Assembly (NCBI RefSeq): GCF_023101165.1
Contig: NZ_CP078076.1
Span: forward strand, 2,480,001 to 2,544,000
Source of the DNA: Microbacterium sufflavum
Lineage (GTDB): Bacteria > Actinomycetota > Actinomycetes > Actinomycetales > Microbacteriaceae
DNA: 64,000 nucleotides
Reading direction: 5' to 3'
The notes below the pieces were generated by a model. It made no database searches. It saw only the letters and a list, made by a program, of their open reading frames with translations, and had not been told where the DNA came from. Both the position numbers and the translations under genes were made by a program. Each line of letters begins with the position of its first letter. The first letter of the stretch is position 1. Shown here piece after piece: positions 38,567 to 46,897 of the stretch.

Positions 38567-39361
38567 GTGGCTGAGACGAAGACGCACACCGTCACGGTTG
38601 CGGGACGCCCGCTGCTGCTCTCGTGGTCGGGTGTCACGGATCAGGGCCGTCGCCGTGAGACCAACCAGGACGCGTTCCTCGCGGAGTTCCCCCTCTTCAT
38701 CGTCGCCGACGGAATGGGCGGGCACGCGGGAGGCGAGATCGCAAGCCAAAGCACCGTGTCCCGCCTGCAGGCCGCGGTCGTCGCGGGCGACATCTCGCAT
38801 CGCACGATCGAAGAGGCTCTCGCCCGCGCCGTCGACGACATCTCGGAGCACCCGGAGACCACCGACGAGGGAACCGGGACCACGCTCACGGGCGTCTACC
38901 TGGACGACGGCGGAGACCAGGCGCAGTGGGTCGCGCTGAACATCGGCGACTCGCGGGTCTATCTCCTGCGCGATGACCGGCTCGTGCAGGTGACCACGGA
39001 CCACTCGGTGGTGCAGGAGCTGATCGCAGCGGGGAAGCTCAGCCCGGAGGAGGCCGAGGGCCACCCCTACAGCAACGTCATCACGCGCGCGGTGGGCGCC
39101 AGCGAGCTCACCGCTCCGGACTATGTCACCATCGACCTGCGTCCGGGCGACCGGTTCGTGATCTGCTCCGACGGACTCACCAAGGAGCTGACCGACTACG
39201 GCATCCAGCATTTCCTGCGGGAGAACTCCGATCCGGCCGCGTGCGTGGACGCCATGCTCGCTGCGGCTCTCGACAACGGTGGTCGCGACAACGTGACGCT
39301 CATCGTGTTGCAGGTGAGCGACCCCCAGTCCTCCTCCCCAGAGGGGGACACCGCGGAGTAG
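38567..39361 (+). CDS. PP2C-family protein serine/threonine phosphatase
   Basis: 264 aa from GTG 38567 (GGAGG six nt upstream). PP2C motifs with metal-binding Asp: SGVTDQGRRRETNQDAFL, VADGMGGHAGGEIAS, GTGTTLTGVY, NIGDSRVYLLR, the STP-like ICSDGLTKELTD, and NGGRDNVTLIVLQV. It removes phosphate from Ser/Thr kinase targets. No transmembrane helix is present, unlike PstP of mycobacteria. It is the immediate neighbour of an EccC/FtsK-like ATPase, which suggests the pair acts together. The kinase partner is outside the window. Confidence 0.93.
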   Translation: MAETKTHTVTVAGRPLLLSWSGVTDQGRRRETNQDAFLAEFPLFIVADGMGGHAGGEIASQSTVSRLQAAVVAGDISHRTIEEALARAVDDISEHPETTDEGTGTTLTGVYLDDGGDQAQWVALNIGDSRVYLLRDDRLVQVTTDHSVVQELIAAGKLSPEEAEGHPYSNVITRAVGASELTAPDYVTIDLRPGDRFVICSDGLTKELTDYGIQHFLRENSDPAACVDAMLAAALDNGGRDNVTLIVLQVSDPQSSSPEGDTAE

Positions 39362-39377
39362 TCGCTCCGACGCTGTG

Positions 39378-39398
39378 GACAGCAGGCTCTCTGCTGTC
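39378..39398. terminator. Hairpin between the PP2C and FtsK/EccC-like genes
   Basis: 8-bp perfect stem GACAGCAG / CTGCTGTC, loop GCTCT, 16 bp after the PP2C stop. It may be a terminator/attenuator or an operator for the next gene. Confidence 0.5.
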
Positions 39399-39419
39399 AC
39401 GGAGCGGTGCACTGGGGAG

Positions 39420-42170
39420 ATGGACCCGTCTCCCCTCGTCATCCCTTCCGCGCCCGCGCCGCCGCGCCGCACCTCGCTGCCTTATCTCGCGGGAATCGTC
39501 CCGGTCGGGATGGGGGTGGCGCTGTGGCTCACCACGGGGTCGGTGCAGTCGCTGTGGTTCGCCGCACTCGGTCCCCTCATGATGCTCGCTTCGGTGGCCG
39601 ACGCCGCGAGGACGCGACGGCACGATCGACGGCGTGAGGCGGACAGGGTGGAGGCCGAGTGGCGCGCGGTCGAGGATGCGCTCGCCCGTCGTCACGCCGA
39701 GGAGCGGGCCCAGCTCGAGTCGCGCCACCCGGACGTCGCCGCGTGCGTCGCAGAACCGCCGCTTCGTGGGACGGATCCGATCGCTGCCGACACCGAGCTG
39801 ACCGTGGGTCGCGGTGTGCGTGTCAGCGCCGTGCGCACGACGGGTGGGGAGGGCGATCGAGCAGAGGCGTTCCGCGCGCGATGCGCCGAGCTCGATGACG
39901 CACCGGTCGTGGTGCGGCTCGGCGGGGGCGTCTGCGTCCGTGGCCAGGCCCCGGTCGCAGCCGCGGCGGCACGAGCTCTGGTCGCGCAGCTCTGCCTCCG
40001 CTTCGGGCCGGCGCAACTGGCGCTCGTCGGCGAGGAGCTGGCGTCGTCCGGCCTGACCACGGCGGCTCACGCGGTGCGGGCGCGCCGGGGAGCCTTCCGG
40101 GTGGGGTGGGGCACGCTCGGAGCGCCCGTCGCGGCAGATGCGGTGATCTGGACGGCGGCTCCCGACGCCGAGGTGCCGTCGGGGATCACGACCGTGCTCG
40201 ACGTGGTCGAGCCGGGGGCCGCATCGCTGCGCACGCCGGAGGGCGTGACCGAGGTGGCGGTCGAGTGCCTGTCGCGACCGCAGGCAGAACTGGTCGCCTC
40301 GGCAACGGGCGAGCCGTCGGACACGCATGCGGAGCTCCCGCTCAGCGTGCCGCTGGCCGACGTGATCGTCTCAGAGGCAGGTGATGGTCTCGCGGTCGTG
40401 GTGGGCCGTGACGGCCGGGGTACCGACATCGCGGTCGATCTGGTGGAGCACGGACCGCACGCGATCGTCACCGGCATGACCGGGGCGGGAAAGAGCGAAC
40501 TGCTCGTGACCTGGGTTGCGGCGATGTGTGCCGCGTACGGACCGGATCGGGTGACGTTCGTGCTGGCCGACTTCAAGGGTGGGACGGCGTTCGAGCCGCT
40601 TCGCGCTCTCCGCCAGGTGTCGGCGGTGATCACGGACCTCGACGACGAGGGTGCGCGCCGGGGTGTCTCGAGCCTGCGGGCGGAGATGCGACGACGGGAG
40701 GCCGCCCTCGCCGCGGCCGGCGTTCGAGACGTGTCAGAGGTCGACCTGCCACGCCTGGTGATCGTGGTCGACGAGTTCGCGGCCCTGCTCCTCGAGCACG
40801 CCGACCTCGGCGACGTGTTCATCGACATCGCTGCGCGCGGCCGCGCCCTGGGGATGCACCTGGTCCTCGGGACGCAGCGTGCGGGCGGCGTGATCCGTGA
40901 CGCCCTGGCGGCGAACTGCCCGCTGCGGATCAGCCTGCGGGTCGCAGATCCCGCGGACAGCAGGGCCGTGATCGGGACGGACGGCGCGGCGCTGCTCGAT
41001 GGGGGGCCGGAGGGGCGCGGCTGTGCGCTCGTGCGTCGACCGCAGGATGCGGAGCCGCAGCTCGTGCGCGTCGCGCTGACCGGTCCCGGAGACCTGCGGC
41101 GTGCAGCGACGCGCTGGAGCCAGGCGGCTCCGGCTGTCAGCCCCTGGCTCCCGCCGTTGCCGCGACGCATCGATCTCGCAGACCTTCGTGGCGCGGATCA
41201 CGACGGCAGCGACGACGCCGGGGGAGACGCGGTGGTGCTCGGTCTCGCCGACGACCCGCAGCGACAGCGGCAGCCTCGGGAGCTCCTGCGTCCGGGGCGG
41301 GAGCGCGGGCTCGCCGTGGTCGGCGCTCCGGGCAGCGGACGCACGGCGCTCGTGCGCGCGGTGGCGGCCCAGCGCCATGATGCCCTGCTGTTCCCCTCCG
41401 ATGCGGAAAGCGCGGTGGACCTGCTCGCGGCATGGGTCAGGGGTGACACGGAGATCCCCGAGCTCGTGCTGTGCGACGACATCGACGCGCTGCACGCCGA
41501 GCTCCCCGTCGAGTACGCACAGGAGTTCGCGCAGCGGTGGGAGCAGTCGCTGCGCCTGTCACCTTCGACGACCTGGATCCTCACGGCCGCACGGGCATCG
41601 GGGCCCTTGGGCCGTGTGCTCGACGCGCTGCCCCGTCGAGCGCTTCTACGCGCGGCGTCGCGCGTCGAGCACCTCGCAGCGGGTGGCGAGACGTCGGGGT
41701 TCGTGCGGGACCGACCGCCGGGACGCGCGGTGCTCGACGGGCGGGAGGTGCAGTTCGCCTGGGCGGACGAGCGGCCGAGGCAGTCCGCTGCCTCCTCGAC
41801 GGAGATCTGGGCGCCGGCGAGGCCGGTCGTGGCGCTGGTCACGGCGGGCGCGTCGGACGCGGTGGGCGCACTCCGCGCGGCGCGCCCGGAGTGGGACGTG
41901 CGGACGGCCGGGAGCGATGTGCCGACGACCGCGAGCCCGTGCATCCTGGTGGCCGACGCGGAGGGCTGGCAGCGGCAGTGGGCCCTGTGGCAGCAGATCC
42001 GCGCCGAGGGCGAGGTCCTGGTCCGCGCGGAGCGTCCGTCCGATCTGCGCCAGCTGGTCGGTGTGCGCGACCTCCCGCCGTTCGCCCTGCTGCATCAGGG
42101 GCGCGCGTGGTCGGTGGTGGGGGACCGCGCGCCGCGGCGGGTCGTCGTGCCGGGGCTCGGGTCGCGGTGA
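39420..42170 (+). CDS. FtsK/SpoIIIE-domain ATPase, EccC/EssC-like
   Basis: 916 aa from ATG 39420 (GTG 39375 is possible). Two adjacent hydrophobic helices near residues 21-60 are followed by a charged linker, a central domain, a first ATPase with intact Walker A GMTGAGKSE (Lys358) and Walker B LVIVVDEFAAL (Asp451), and a second ATPase whose P-loop GAPGSGRTAL has Arg641 in place of the catalytic Lys. The two N-terminal helices plus tandem ATPases, the later one degenerate, match EccC-type motors of type VII secretion rather than a DNA translocase, which would carry a gamma domain. No WXG100 or other secretion gene is present here. Confidence 0.8.
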   Translation: MDPSPLVIPSAPAPPRRTSLPYLAGIVPVGMGVALWLTTGSVQSLWFAALGPLMMLASVADAARTRRHDRRREADRVEAEWRAVEDALARRHAEERAQLESRHPDVAACVAEPPLRGTDPIAADTELTVGRGVRVSAVRTTGGEGDRAEAFRARCAELDDAPVVVRLGGGVCVRGQAPVAAAAARALVAQLCLRFGPAQLALVGEELASSGLTTAAHAVRARRGAFRVGWGTLGAPVAADAVIWTAAPDAEVPSGITTVLDVVEPGAASLRTPEGVTEVAVECLSRPQAELVASATGEPSDTHAELPLSVPLADVIVSEAGDGLAVVVGRDGRGTDIAVDLVEHGPHAIVTGMTGAGKSELLVTWVAAMCAAYGPDRVTFVLADFKGGTAFEPLRALRQVSAVITDLDDEGARRGVSSLRAEMRRREAALAAAGVRDVSEVDLPRLVIVVDEFAALLLEHADLGDVFIDIAARGRALGMHLVLGTQRAGGVIRDALAANCPLRISLRVADPADSRAVIGTDGAALLDGGPEGRGCALVRRPQDAEPQLVRVALTGPGDLRRAATRWSQAAPAVSPWLPPLPRRIDLADLRGADHDGSDDAGGDAVVLGLADDPQRQRQPRELLRPGRERGLAVVGAPGSGRTALVRAVAAQRHDALLFPSDAESAVDLLAAWVRGDTEIPELVLCDDIDALHAELPVEYAQEFAQRWEQSLRLSPSTTWILTAARASGPLGRVLDALPRRALLRAASRVEHLAAGGETSGFVRDRPPGRAVLDGREVQFAWADERPRQSAASSTEIWAPARPVVALVTAGASDAVGALRAARPEWDVRTAGSDVPTTASPCILVADAEGWQRQWALWQQIRAEGEVLVRAERPSDLRQLVGVRDLPPFALLHQGRAWSVVGDRAPRRVVVPGLGSR

Positions 42171-42180
42171 GGCTGGTGCG

Positions 42181-43176
42181 TCAGAGGCCGGCGCCGGGGC
42201 GGACCGTTCCCACGCGGGCACCGCCCCCGAGCACGTCGAGCGGGAGGGCCTCCGCGAGACCAGCCACATCGGTGTCGCTCAGAGAGCCCGCGCGAGCCAG
42301 GAGGGTGGCGGCGACGATGGTGGACGCGCGCGCGGCGCCGTCGAGCATCTTCAGGGCCGCGGTCGTCCCGTCCGGCGCCACCATCACCATGACGCCCTCC
42401 GCGCCGCCCTTGGTGAAGACGCCGAGACGCTCGGTCGCGATGGTGTCGGGGCGGCCGGGCCCTTCGACGGTCCAGGGGTTCTCGCGCACCGCGCGGACGA
42501 GCGACCCGGCCACGCGGTGCAGCGCGAACGGCGAACGGTCGGACGCGGTGCCGATGCGGTGAATCGCGCGCGCGAGCCCGGTGAGGGTGAGCGCATGCAC
42601 CGGAGCGCCGCAGCCGTCGATGGAGGTGTGCGCGATCTTCTCCCCGGTGAGGCGCTCGACGACCTCCCGGATGTGAGCCTGCAGCGGATGCGCGGGGTCG
42701 AGGTAGCCGGCGGTCGGCCAGCCGGTGGCCACGCAGGCCCGCAGCATCGCGGCGTGCTTGCCCGAGCAGTTCATGCGGACGCGCGCCTCCTGGCCGTGTT
42801 CGCGCACCAGCTCGTCGCGGGTCGCGGAGTCGCCCGGCCACGCCGGAGGGCACGCGAGGTCGTCTTCCGTGAGGCCTCCGGCGGTGAGGATGTCGCGCAC
42901 CACCGCGGCGTGCCGGTCCGTGCCCGTGTGGCTCGCCGTGGCGAGGGCGAGCTGTTCGCCCTCCAGCGGTGCGCAGGCGGTGATGCACGCCACCGCCTGC
43001 AGCGGCTTGAGACTCGACCGCGGGAGGATGAGCGCGTCGGCGTTGCCGTGTCGCGCGATCACCTCGCCGTCGGGCGAGAGCACCACCGCGGCACCGGCGT
43101 GACGTGACTCGATGAATCCGCTCCGTTCGACGACGGCGAGCTCGACGGAATCCTGAACGGTGAGTGTCTCCAGCAC
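42181..43176 (-). CDS. Asparaginase, thermolabile/Rhizobium etli type II (Asparaginase_II family)
   Basis: 331 aa. Motifs of the ReAV class: the RSSLKPLQA Ser-x-x-Lys pair (Ser54, Lys57), the MNCSGKHAAML loop with Cys137 and Lys140, and DGCGAPVHAL with the second metal-binding Cys. These hydrolyse asparagine to aspartate and ammonia and are unrelated to E. coli AnsA/B. GTG 43176 is 6 nt after TAGGCT (43183-43188). It is divergent from osmC and convergent with the EccC-like gene. Confidence 0.9.
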   Translation of the reverse strand: MLETLTVQDSVELAVVERSGFIESRHAGAAVVLSPDGEVIARHGNADALILPRSSLKPLQAVACITACAPLEGEQLALATASHTGTDRHAAVVRDILTAGGLTEDDLACPPAWPGDSATRDELVREHGQEARVRMNCSGKHAAMLRACVATGWPTAGYLDPAHPLQAHIREVVERLTGEKIAHTSIDGCGAPVHALTLTGLARAIHRIGTASDRSPFALHRVAGSLVRAVRENPWTVEGPGRPDTIATERLGVFTKGGAEGVMVMVAPDGTTAALKMLDGAARASTIVAATLLARAGSLSDTDVAGLAEALPLDVLGGGARVGTVRPGAGL

Positions 43177-43182
43177 TCCACC

Positions 43183-43188
43183 AGCCTA
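43183..43188 (-). promoter_or_regulatory. -10 hexamer TAGGCT of the asparaginase gene, leaderless spacing
   Basis: A 6-nt spacer GGTGGA to the GTG start at 43176. Confidence 0.55.
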
Positions 43189-43261
43189 GTGCCGGTGGTC
43201 CCGCGGCCTCGGGGTCCCCGCGGAGGGTCGCGACGTCGGCGGCACCTGGCAGACTGAGCGC

Positions 43262-43759
43262 ATGGCAGAGCACACCACGTCGCGTCCGCTCGGTGAACAC
43301 CGCTACGCTCTCACGACTACGTGGACGGGCAACTCCGGCACCGGAACGAGCGGATACCGTGACTATCGCCGCGACGTCACGATCGAGATCGAGGGCAAGC
43401 CCGCGCTGCTGGCCTCGTCCGACAAGCCGTTCCGCGGAGACCCCTCCCGCTGGAACCCCGAAGACCTCCTGCTGGCCTCGCTCTCCGAGTGCCACCTGCT
43501 GTCGTATCTGCACGCCTGCGTCACCGCCGGCGTCGTGGTCGTCTCCTACCGCGACAGCGCGCGCGGGCTGATGCGCGAGAACGGCGCAGGAGGGGGATCG
43601 TTCGTCGAGGTGACGCTCTCCCCGGAGGTCGTGGTCGCCGATCCGTCCATGATTGAGGCGGCAGAGCGGGCGCACGCCCAGGCGAACGAGTGGTGCTTCA
43701 TCGCGAACTCGGTCAACTTCCCGGTGCGGCACGAGGCCACGGTCACCGCGAGCGTGTGA
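43262..43759 (+). CDS. OsmC/Ohr-family peroxiredoxin-like protein
   Basis: 165 aa. Both redox cysteines of the family are visible: SLSECHLLSYLHAC and ANEWCFIANSV. The conserved Arg position falls in the early DYRRD region. OsmC/Ohr proteins reduce organic hydroperoxides using lipoylated or dithiol partners. CAGACT lies 6 nt before the ATG, one base off the leaderless consensus. Confidence 0.85.
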   Translation: MAEHTTSRPLGEHRYALTTTWTGNSGTGTSGYRDYRRDVTIEIEGKPALLASSDKPFRGDPSRWNPEDLLLASLSECHLLSYLHACVTAGVVVVSYRDSARGLMRENGAGGGSFVEVTLSPEVVVADPSMIEAAERAHAQANEWCFIANSVNFPVRHEATVTASV

Positions 43760-43858
43760 CCCCCGCGGCGGAGGAGCAACCGCTGTTGGACTCCTCGCTC
43801 GGGAAGGGACACGTGGTCGCCGCTACCGGGAGGGTCCGGGGTTCACGCTCAGCGCTAC

Positions 43859-44638
43859 TCAGCGGCGCTCGTGCGGGAGCGCCTGCTTGATCTTCTCGAT
43901 GGTGCCCTGGGCCGGAGCCTCGTTGTAGGTGCCCGCCAGCTCCTGACCGGACAGGGCATGGATCGCGGCCATGATCTCGTCGGTCGCGAGCCGCCGTGCG
44001 CGTCCGCTGGTAGCGGGTCCGTGGGGGGACAGGTCGAGCGGCTCGCCGAACCGCACCGTCACGCGTTCGGAGAGCGTCGGCATCTTCGCGCCCACCGGCA
44101 TCACCTTGTCGGTGCCGATCAGTCCCACCGGGACCACCGGTGCGCCCGTCTGCAGGGCCAGGAACGCCACGCCCGTCCGGCCCTTGTACAGGCGACCGTC
44201 GGTGGAACGGGTCCCCTCGGGGTACAGCGCGACCGCGAGACCCTCCTCGAGCAGCTGCCGCTGCAGATCGAGCGCGTCGAGTGCTGCCTGACCAGCGCCG
44301 CGCCGGACGGGGATCGCGCCGATCGCCTCGAAGAAGGTCTTGGTGAGGCGGCCGCTGAATCCGGTCCCCTCGAAGTAGCTCGACTTCGCAAGGAAGTGCA
44401 CGGGTCGCGGTGCCGCGACCGGGATGGCGATCGAGTCGATGAACGACAGGTGGTTGCTCGCGAAGATCACCGGACCGGTGGTGGGGACGTTCTCGCGGCC
44501 CTCGATGCGGGGACGGTAGATGAGCCGCGCGAGCGGGGCGATCAGGCTGCGACCGAGCGCGTACGTGAAGCCCGCATGGCGCGGCTTCGGCGTGTCCTCT
44601 GAGGCGGGTTCGGGCTCGACGGACTGCTCAGAGGTCAT
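43859..44638 (-). CDS. 1-acyl-sn-glycerol-3-phosphate acyltransferase (PlsC-like)
   Basis: 259 aa. The acyltransferase motif I is NHLSFID (H-x4-D), motif III PEGTRSTDG, and motif IV VPVGLIGTDKV. It is a membrane-associated lipid acyltransferase making phosphatidic acid or a related glycolipid. The start at ATG 44638 follows TATCCT by 6 nt; longer upstream frames were rejected. It is divergent from the FKBP lipoprotein gene. Confidence 0.88.
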   Translation of the reverse strand: MTSEQSVEPEPASEDTPKPRHAGFTYALGRSLIAPLARLIYRPRIEGRENVPTTGPVIFASNHLSFIDSIAIPVAAPRPVHFLAKSSYFEGTGFSGRLTKTFFEAIGAIPVRRGAGQAALDALDLQRQLLEEGLAVALYPEGTRSTDGRLYKGRTGVAFLALQTGAPVVPVGLIGTDKVMPVGAKMPTLSERVTVRFGEPLDLSPHGPATSGRARRLATDEIMAAIHALSGQELAGTYNEAPAQGTIEKIKQALPHERR

Positions 44639-44644
44639 CAGAGC

Positions 44645-44650
44645 AGGATA
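44645..44650 (-). promoter_or_regulatory. -10 hexamer TATCCT of the acyltransferase gene, leaderless spacing
   Basis: A 6-nt spacer GCTCTG to the ATG at 44638. Confidence 0.55.
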
Positions 44651-44761
44651 CTCCCGGCCCCATGCCGACGTGGGAATGAAGACTCGCGCCCCACCTCCCA
44701 GGGAGGGCAAAGGGCGATGGGGCAGGATGGAGTGTCCCGCCCGCGATCCCGAGGTCTCACT

Positions 44762-45724
44762 GTGCGCAAGCGTCCGCTCATCGTCCTGTCCACCGTCGCC
44801 GCGGCGACCCTCCTGCTCGCCGGCTGCTCTGGCAGCGGTGCGCCGGAGAGCTCGGGCACCCCCGACCCGTCCGCTTCGAGTGGGTGTCTGCTCGACGCGC
44901 AGCCGGGCAAGACCTCGGATTCCATTGACGTTCAGGGCGAGGGACTCGATGCCGTCGTCAAAGTGCCAGCTGATGCGGCCTTCGCCGATGTGGAGCGAAC
45001 GGTGATCGCTGAGGGCACAGGTGACGAAGTCGTCGCGAATGACCTCGTCGGGGTGAAGTACCAGATCGTGGAAGCGTCGACAGGTGAAGTCGTCGATTCC
45101 TCGGCACGAAGCGAGGGTGGTGAGGCTCCCGTCCTTCTCGACCAGAACAGTGCATCTCTCTTCATCGCCGCTCTCGAGTGCCAGCCGATCGGAACGCAGG
45201 TCGTCCTCGCCCTTCCAGGCGAGGTCTTCGGCGAGGGCGGGACGAATAAGGTCGTGTACGCAGAGGCCGTCGAGCAACTGCCCGAGGTCGCCACCGGCAC
45301 GCCGGTCGACCCGACCCCCGGCATGCCCGAGGTGAAGCTGGACGACGACGGCAAGCCCAGCATCACGATCCCGGACGGCGATGCGCCGGCCGAGACCCAG
45401 GTCGCCGTGCTCAAGCAGGGTGACGGAGCGACGGTCGCCTCGGGCGACCTGGTCGTCGTGCAGTACCTCGGGGTCAAGTGGTCCGACGGCAAGGAGTTCG
45501 ACTCGAGCTGGAGTCGCGACGCGGCGCCGGCGCAGTTCCAGACCACGGGAGTGGTCACCGGATTCCAGAAGGCGCTCGAAGGTCAGAAGGTCGGCTCGCA
45601 GGTGCTCGTCGTGATGCCCCCGTCCGACGGCTACGGTGCGAGCGAGGGCAACGAGCTGCAGAACGAGAGCCTCGTGTTCGTCGTCGACATCCTCGCCACG
45701 ACCCCGGTGCAGGCGCAGCAGTAG
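44762..45724 (+). CDS. FKBP-type peptidyl-prolyl isomerase lipoprotein
   Basis: 320 aa from GTG 44762 (GAGG seven nt upstream). A lipoprotein signal MRKRPLIVLSTVAAATLLLAGC with the lipobox cysteine near residue 22, a Ser/Pro linker, a divergent N-terminal FKBP-like domain (residues ~55-165) and a canonical C-terminal FKBP domain (VVVQYLGVKWSDGKEFDSSW...GFQKALEGQKVGSQVLVVMPPSDGYG). It acts outside the membrane as a folding catalyst for secreted proteins. Confidence 0.88.
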   Translation: MRKRPLIVLSTVAAATLLLAGCSGSGAPESSGTPDPSASSGCLLDAQPGKTSDSIDVQGEGLDAVVKVPADAAFADVERTVIAEGTGDEVVANDLVGVKYQIVEASTGEVVDSSARSEGGEAPVLLDQNSASLFIAALECQPIGTQVVLALPGEVFGEGGTNKVVYAEAVEQLPEVATGTPVDPTPGMPEVKLDDDGKPSITIPDGDAPAETQVAVLKQGDGATVASGDLVVVQYLGVKWSDGKEFDSSWSRDAAPAQFQTTGVVTGFQKALEGQKVGSQVLVVMPPSDGYGASEGNELQNESLVFVVDILATTPVQAQQ

Positions 45725-45749
45725 CGCGGGCGCGACGGCGGCCGTGTCC

Positions 45750-45755
45750 TAGGCT
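45750..45755 (+). promoter_or_regulatory. -10 hexamer TAGGCT of dxr, leaderless spacing
   Basis: A 6-nt spacer GGCGTC to the ATG at 45762. Confidence 0.58.
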
Positions 45756-45761
45756 GGCGTC

Positions 45762-46844
45762 ATGCGTCGCGTCATCGTCCTCGGCTCCACCGGTTCCATC
45801 GGCACCCAGGCGCTGGACGTGATCCGCGCCAACCCGCGCCGGTTCGAGCTCGTCGGGCTCGCCGCGGGCTCCAACCGCGAGCTGCTGACAGAGCAGGCGG
45901 AGCAGTTCCAGGTGGAGGACACGGCCCTCGGAGCCGTCGAAGCGGAACAGCTCGTGCGGGACGTCGAGGCCGATGTGGTGCTCAACGCCATCACCGGCTC
46001 GATCGGACTCGGCTCCACGCTCGCCGCGCTGCAGGCGGGCCGCACGCTCGCCCTCGCGAACAAGGAGTCGCTGATCGTCGGGGGAGATCTGGTGCTGGCG
46101 GCGGCCGCCCCCGAGCAGATCGTCCCCGTCGACTCCGAGCACTCCGCCCTCGCACAGGCGCTCCGCTCCGGGACGCATGACGAGGTGCGACGCCTGGTGG
46201 TGACCGCGTCGGGCGGACCGTTCCGCGGACGCACGCGCAGTGAGCTCACCGAGGTCACACCGGGGCAGGCGCTCGCGCACCCCACCTGGAACATGGGCAG
46301 GACGGTCACGACGAACTCCGCCACCCTCGTCAACAAGGGGCTCGAGGTGATCGAGGCGCACCTGCTGTTCGACGTGGCCTACGACGACATCGAGGTGGTC
46401 GTGCACCCGCAGTCGATCGTGCACTCCATGGTCGAGTTCATCGACGGGTCCACCATCGCACAGGCGTCCCCGCCGGACATGCGTCTGCCGATCTCCCTCG
46501 GCCTGGACTGGCCGCACCGCATCGGCGGCGTGGGTCGTCCGCTGGACTGGACGACCGCGAGCTCGTGGACCTTCGAGCCGCTCGACGGCGAGGCCTTCCC
46601 GGCCGTCGCACTCGCCAAGGCGGTCGGCCGCGCGGGCGGCACCTTCCCGGCCGTGTACAACGCCGCCAACGAGCAGGCCGTGGACGCGTTCCACGAGGGA
46701 CGCCTGTCGTTCCTCGGCATCGTCGACACGATCTCCGCGGTCGTCGACCACCACGAGGCACCGAGCACCCTCACGGTCGAGACGCTCGCAGAGGCCGAGG
46801 ACTGGGCACGGCGCACGGCCGATCGGCTCATCGCCGCGAGCTGA
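45762..46844 (+). CDS. dxr: 1-deoxy-D-xylulose-5-phosphate reductoisomerase
   Basis: 360 aa. NADPH-binding [14 protein letters not shown]; the catalytic domain with [12 protein letters not shown], the metal/substrate residues in [19 protein letters not shown], and [23 protein letters not shown]; and a C-terminal helical domain. It commits DXP to the MEP isoprenoid pathway; ispG, a later step, lies 7.7 kb away in the same direction and rseP lies between, an order common in actinobacteria. Confidence 0.97.
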   Translation: MRRVIVLGSTGSIGTQALDVIRANPRRFELVGLAAGSNRELLTEQAEQFQVEDTALGAVEAEQLVRDVEADVVLNAITGSIGLGSTLAALQAGRTLALANKESLIVGGDLVLAAAAPEQIVPVDSEHSALAQALRSGTHDEVRRLVVTASGGPFRGRTRSELTEVTPGQALAHPTWNMGRTVTTNSATLVNKGLEVIEAHLLFDVAYDDIEVVVHPQSIVHSMVEFIDGSTIAQASPPDMRLPISLGLDWPHRIGGVGRPLDWTTASSWTFEPLDGEAFPAVALAKAVGRAGGTFPAVYNAANEQAVDAFHEGRLSFLGIVDTISAVVDHHEAPSTLTVETLAEAEDWARRTADRLIAAS

Positions 46845-46863
46845 CGGCGCGGCCGCCGAGGGC

Positions 46864-46892
46864 GCCCGATGCAGCGCGGCGCTGCACCGGGC
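46864..46892. terminator. Bidirectional hairpin between convergent dxr and murE-like genes
   Basis: GCCCG-A-TGCAGCG / CGCTGCA-C-CGGGC with one A-C mismatch and a 3-nt loop, centred in the 53-bp gap between the two stops. Confidence 0.6.
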
Positions 46893-46897
46893 GGCGG

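Noticed and set aside
39420..42170. Call as cell-division DNA translocase FtsK
   Set aside because: Only two N-terminal helices, a degenerate second P-loop and no gamma domain; EccC-like is a better fit.
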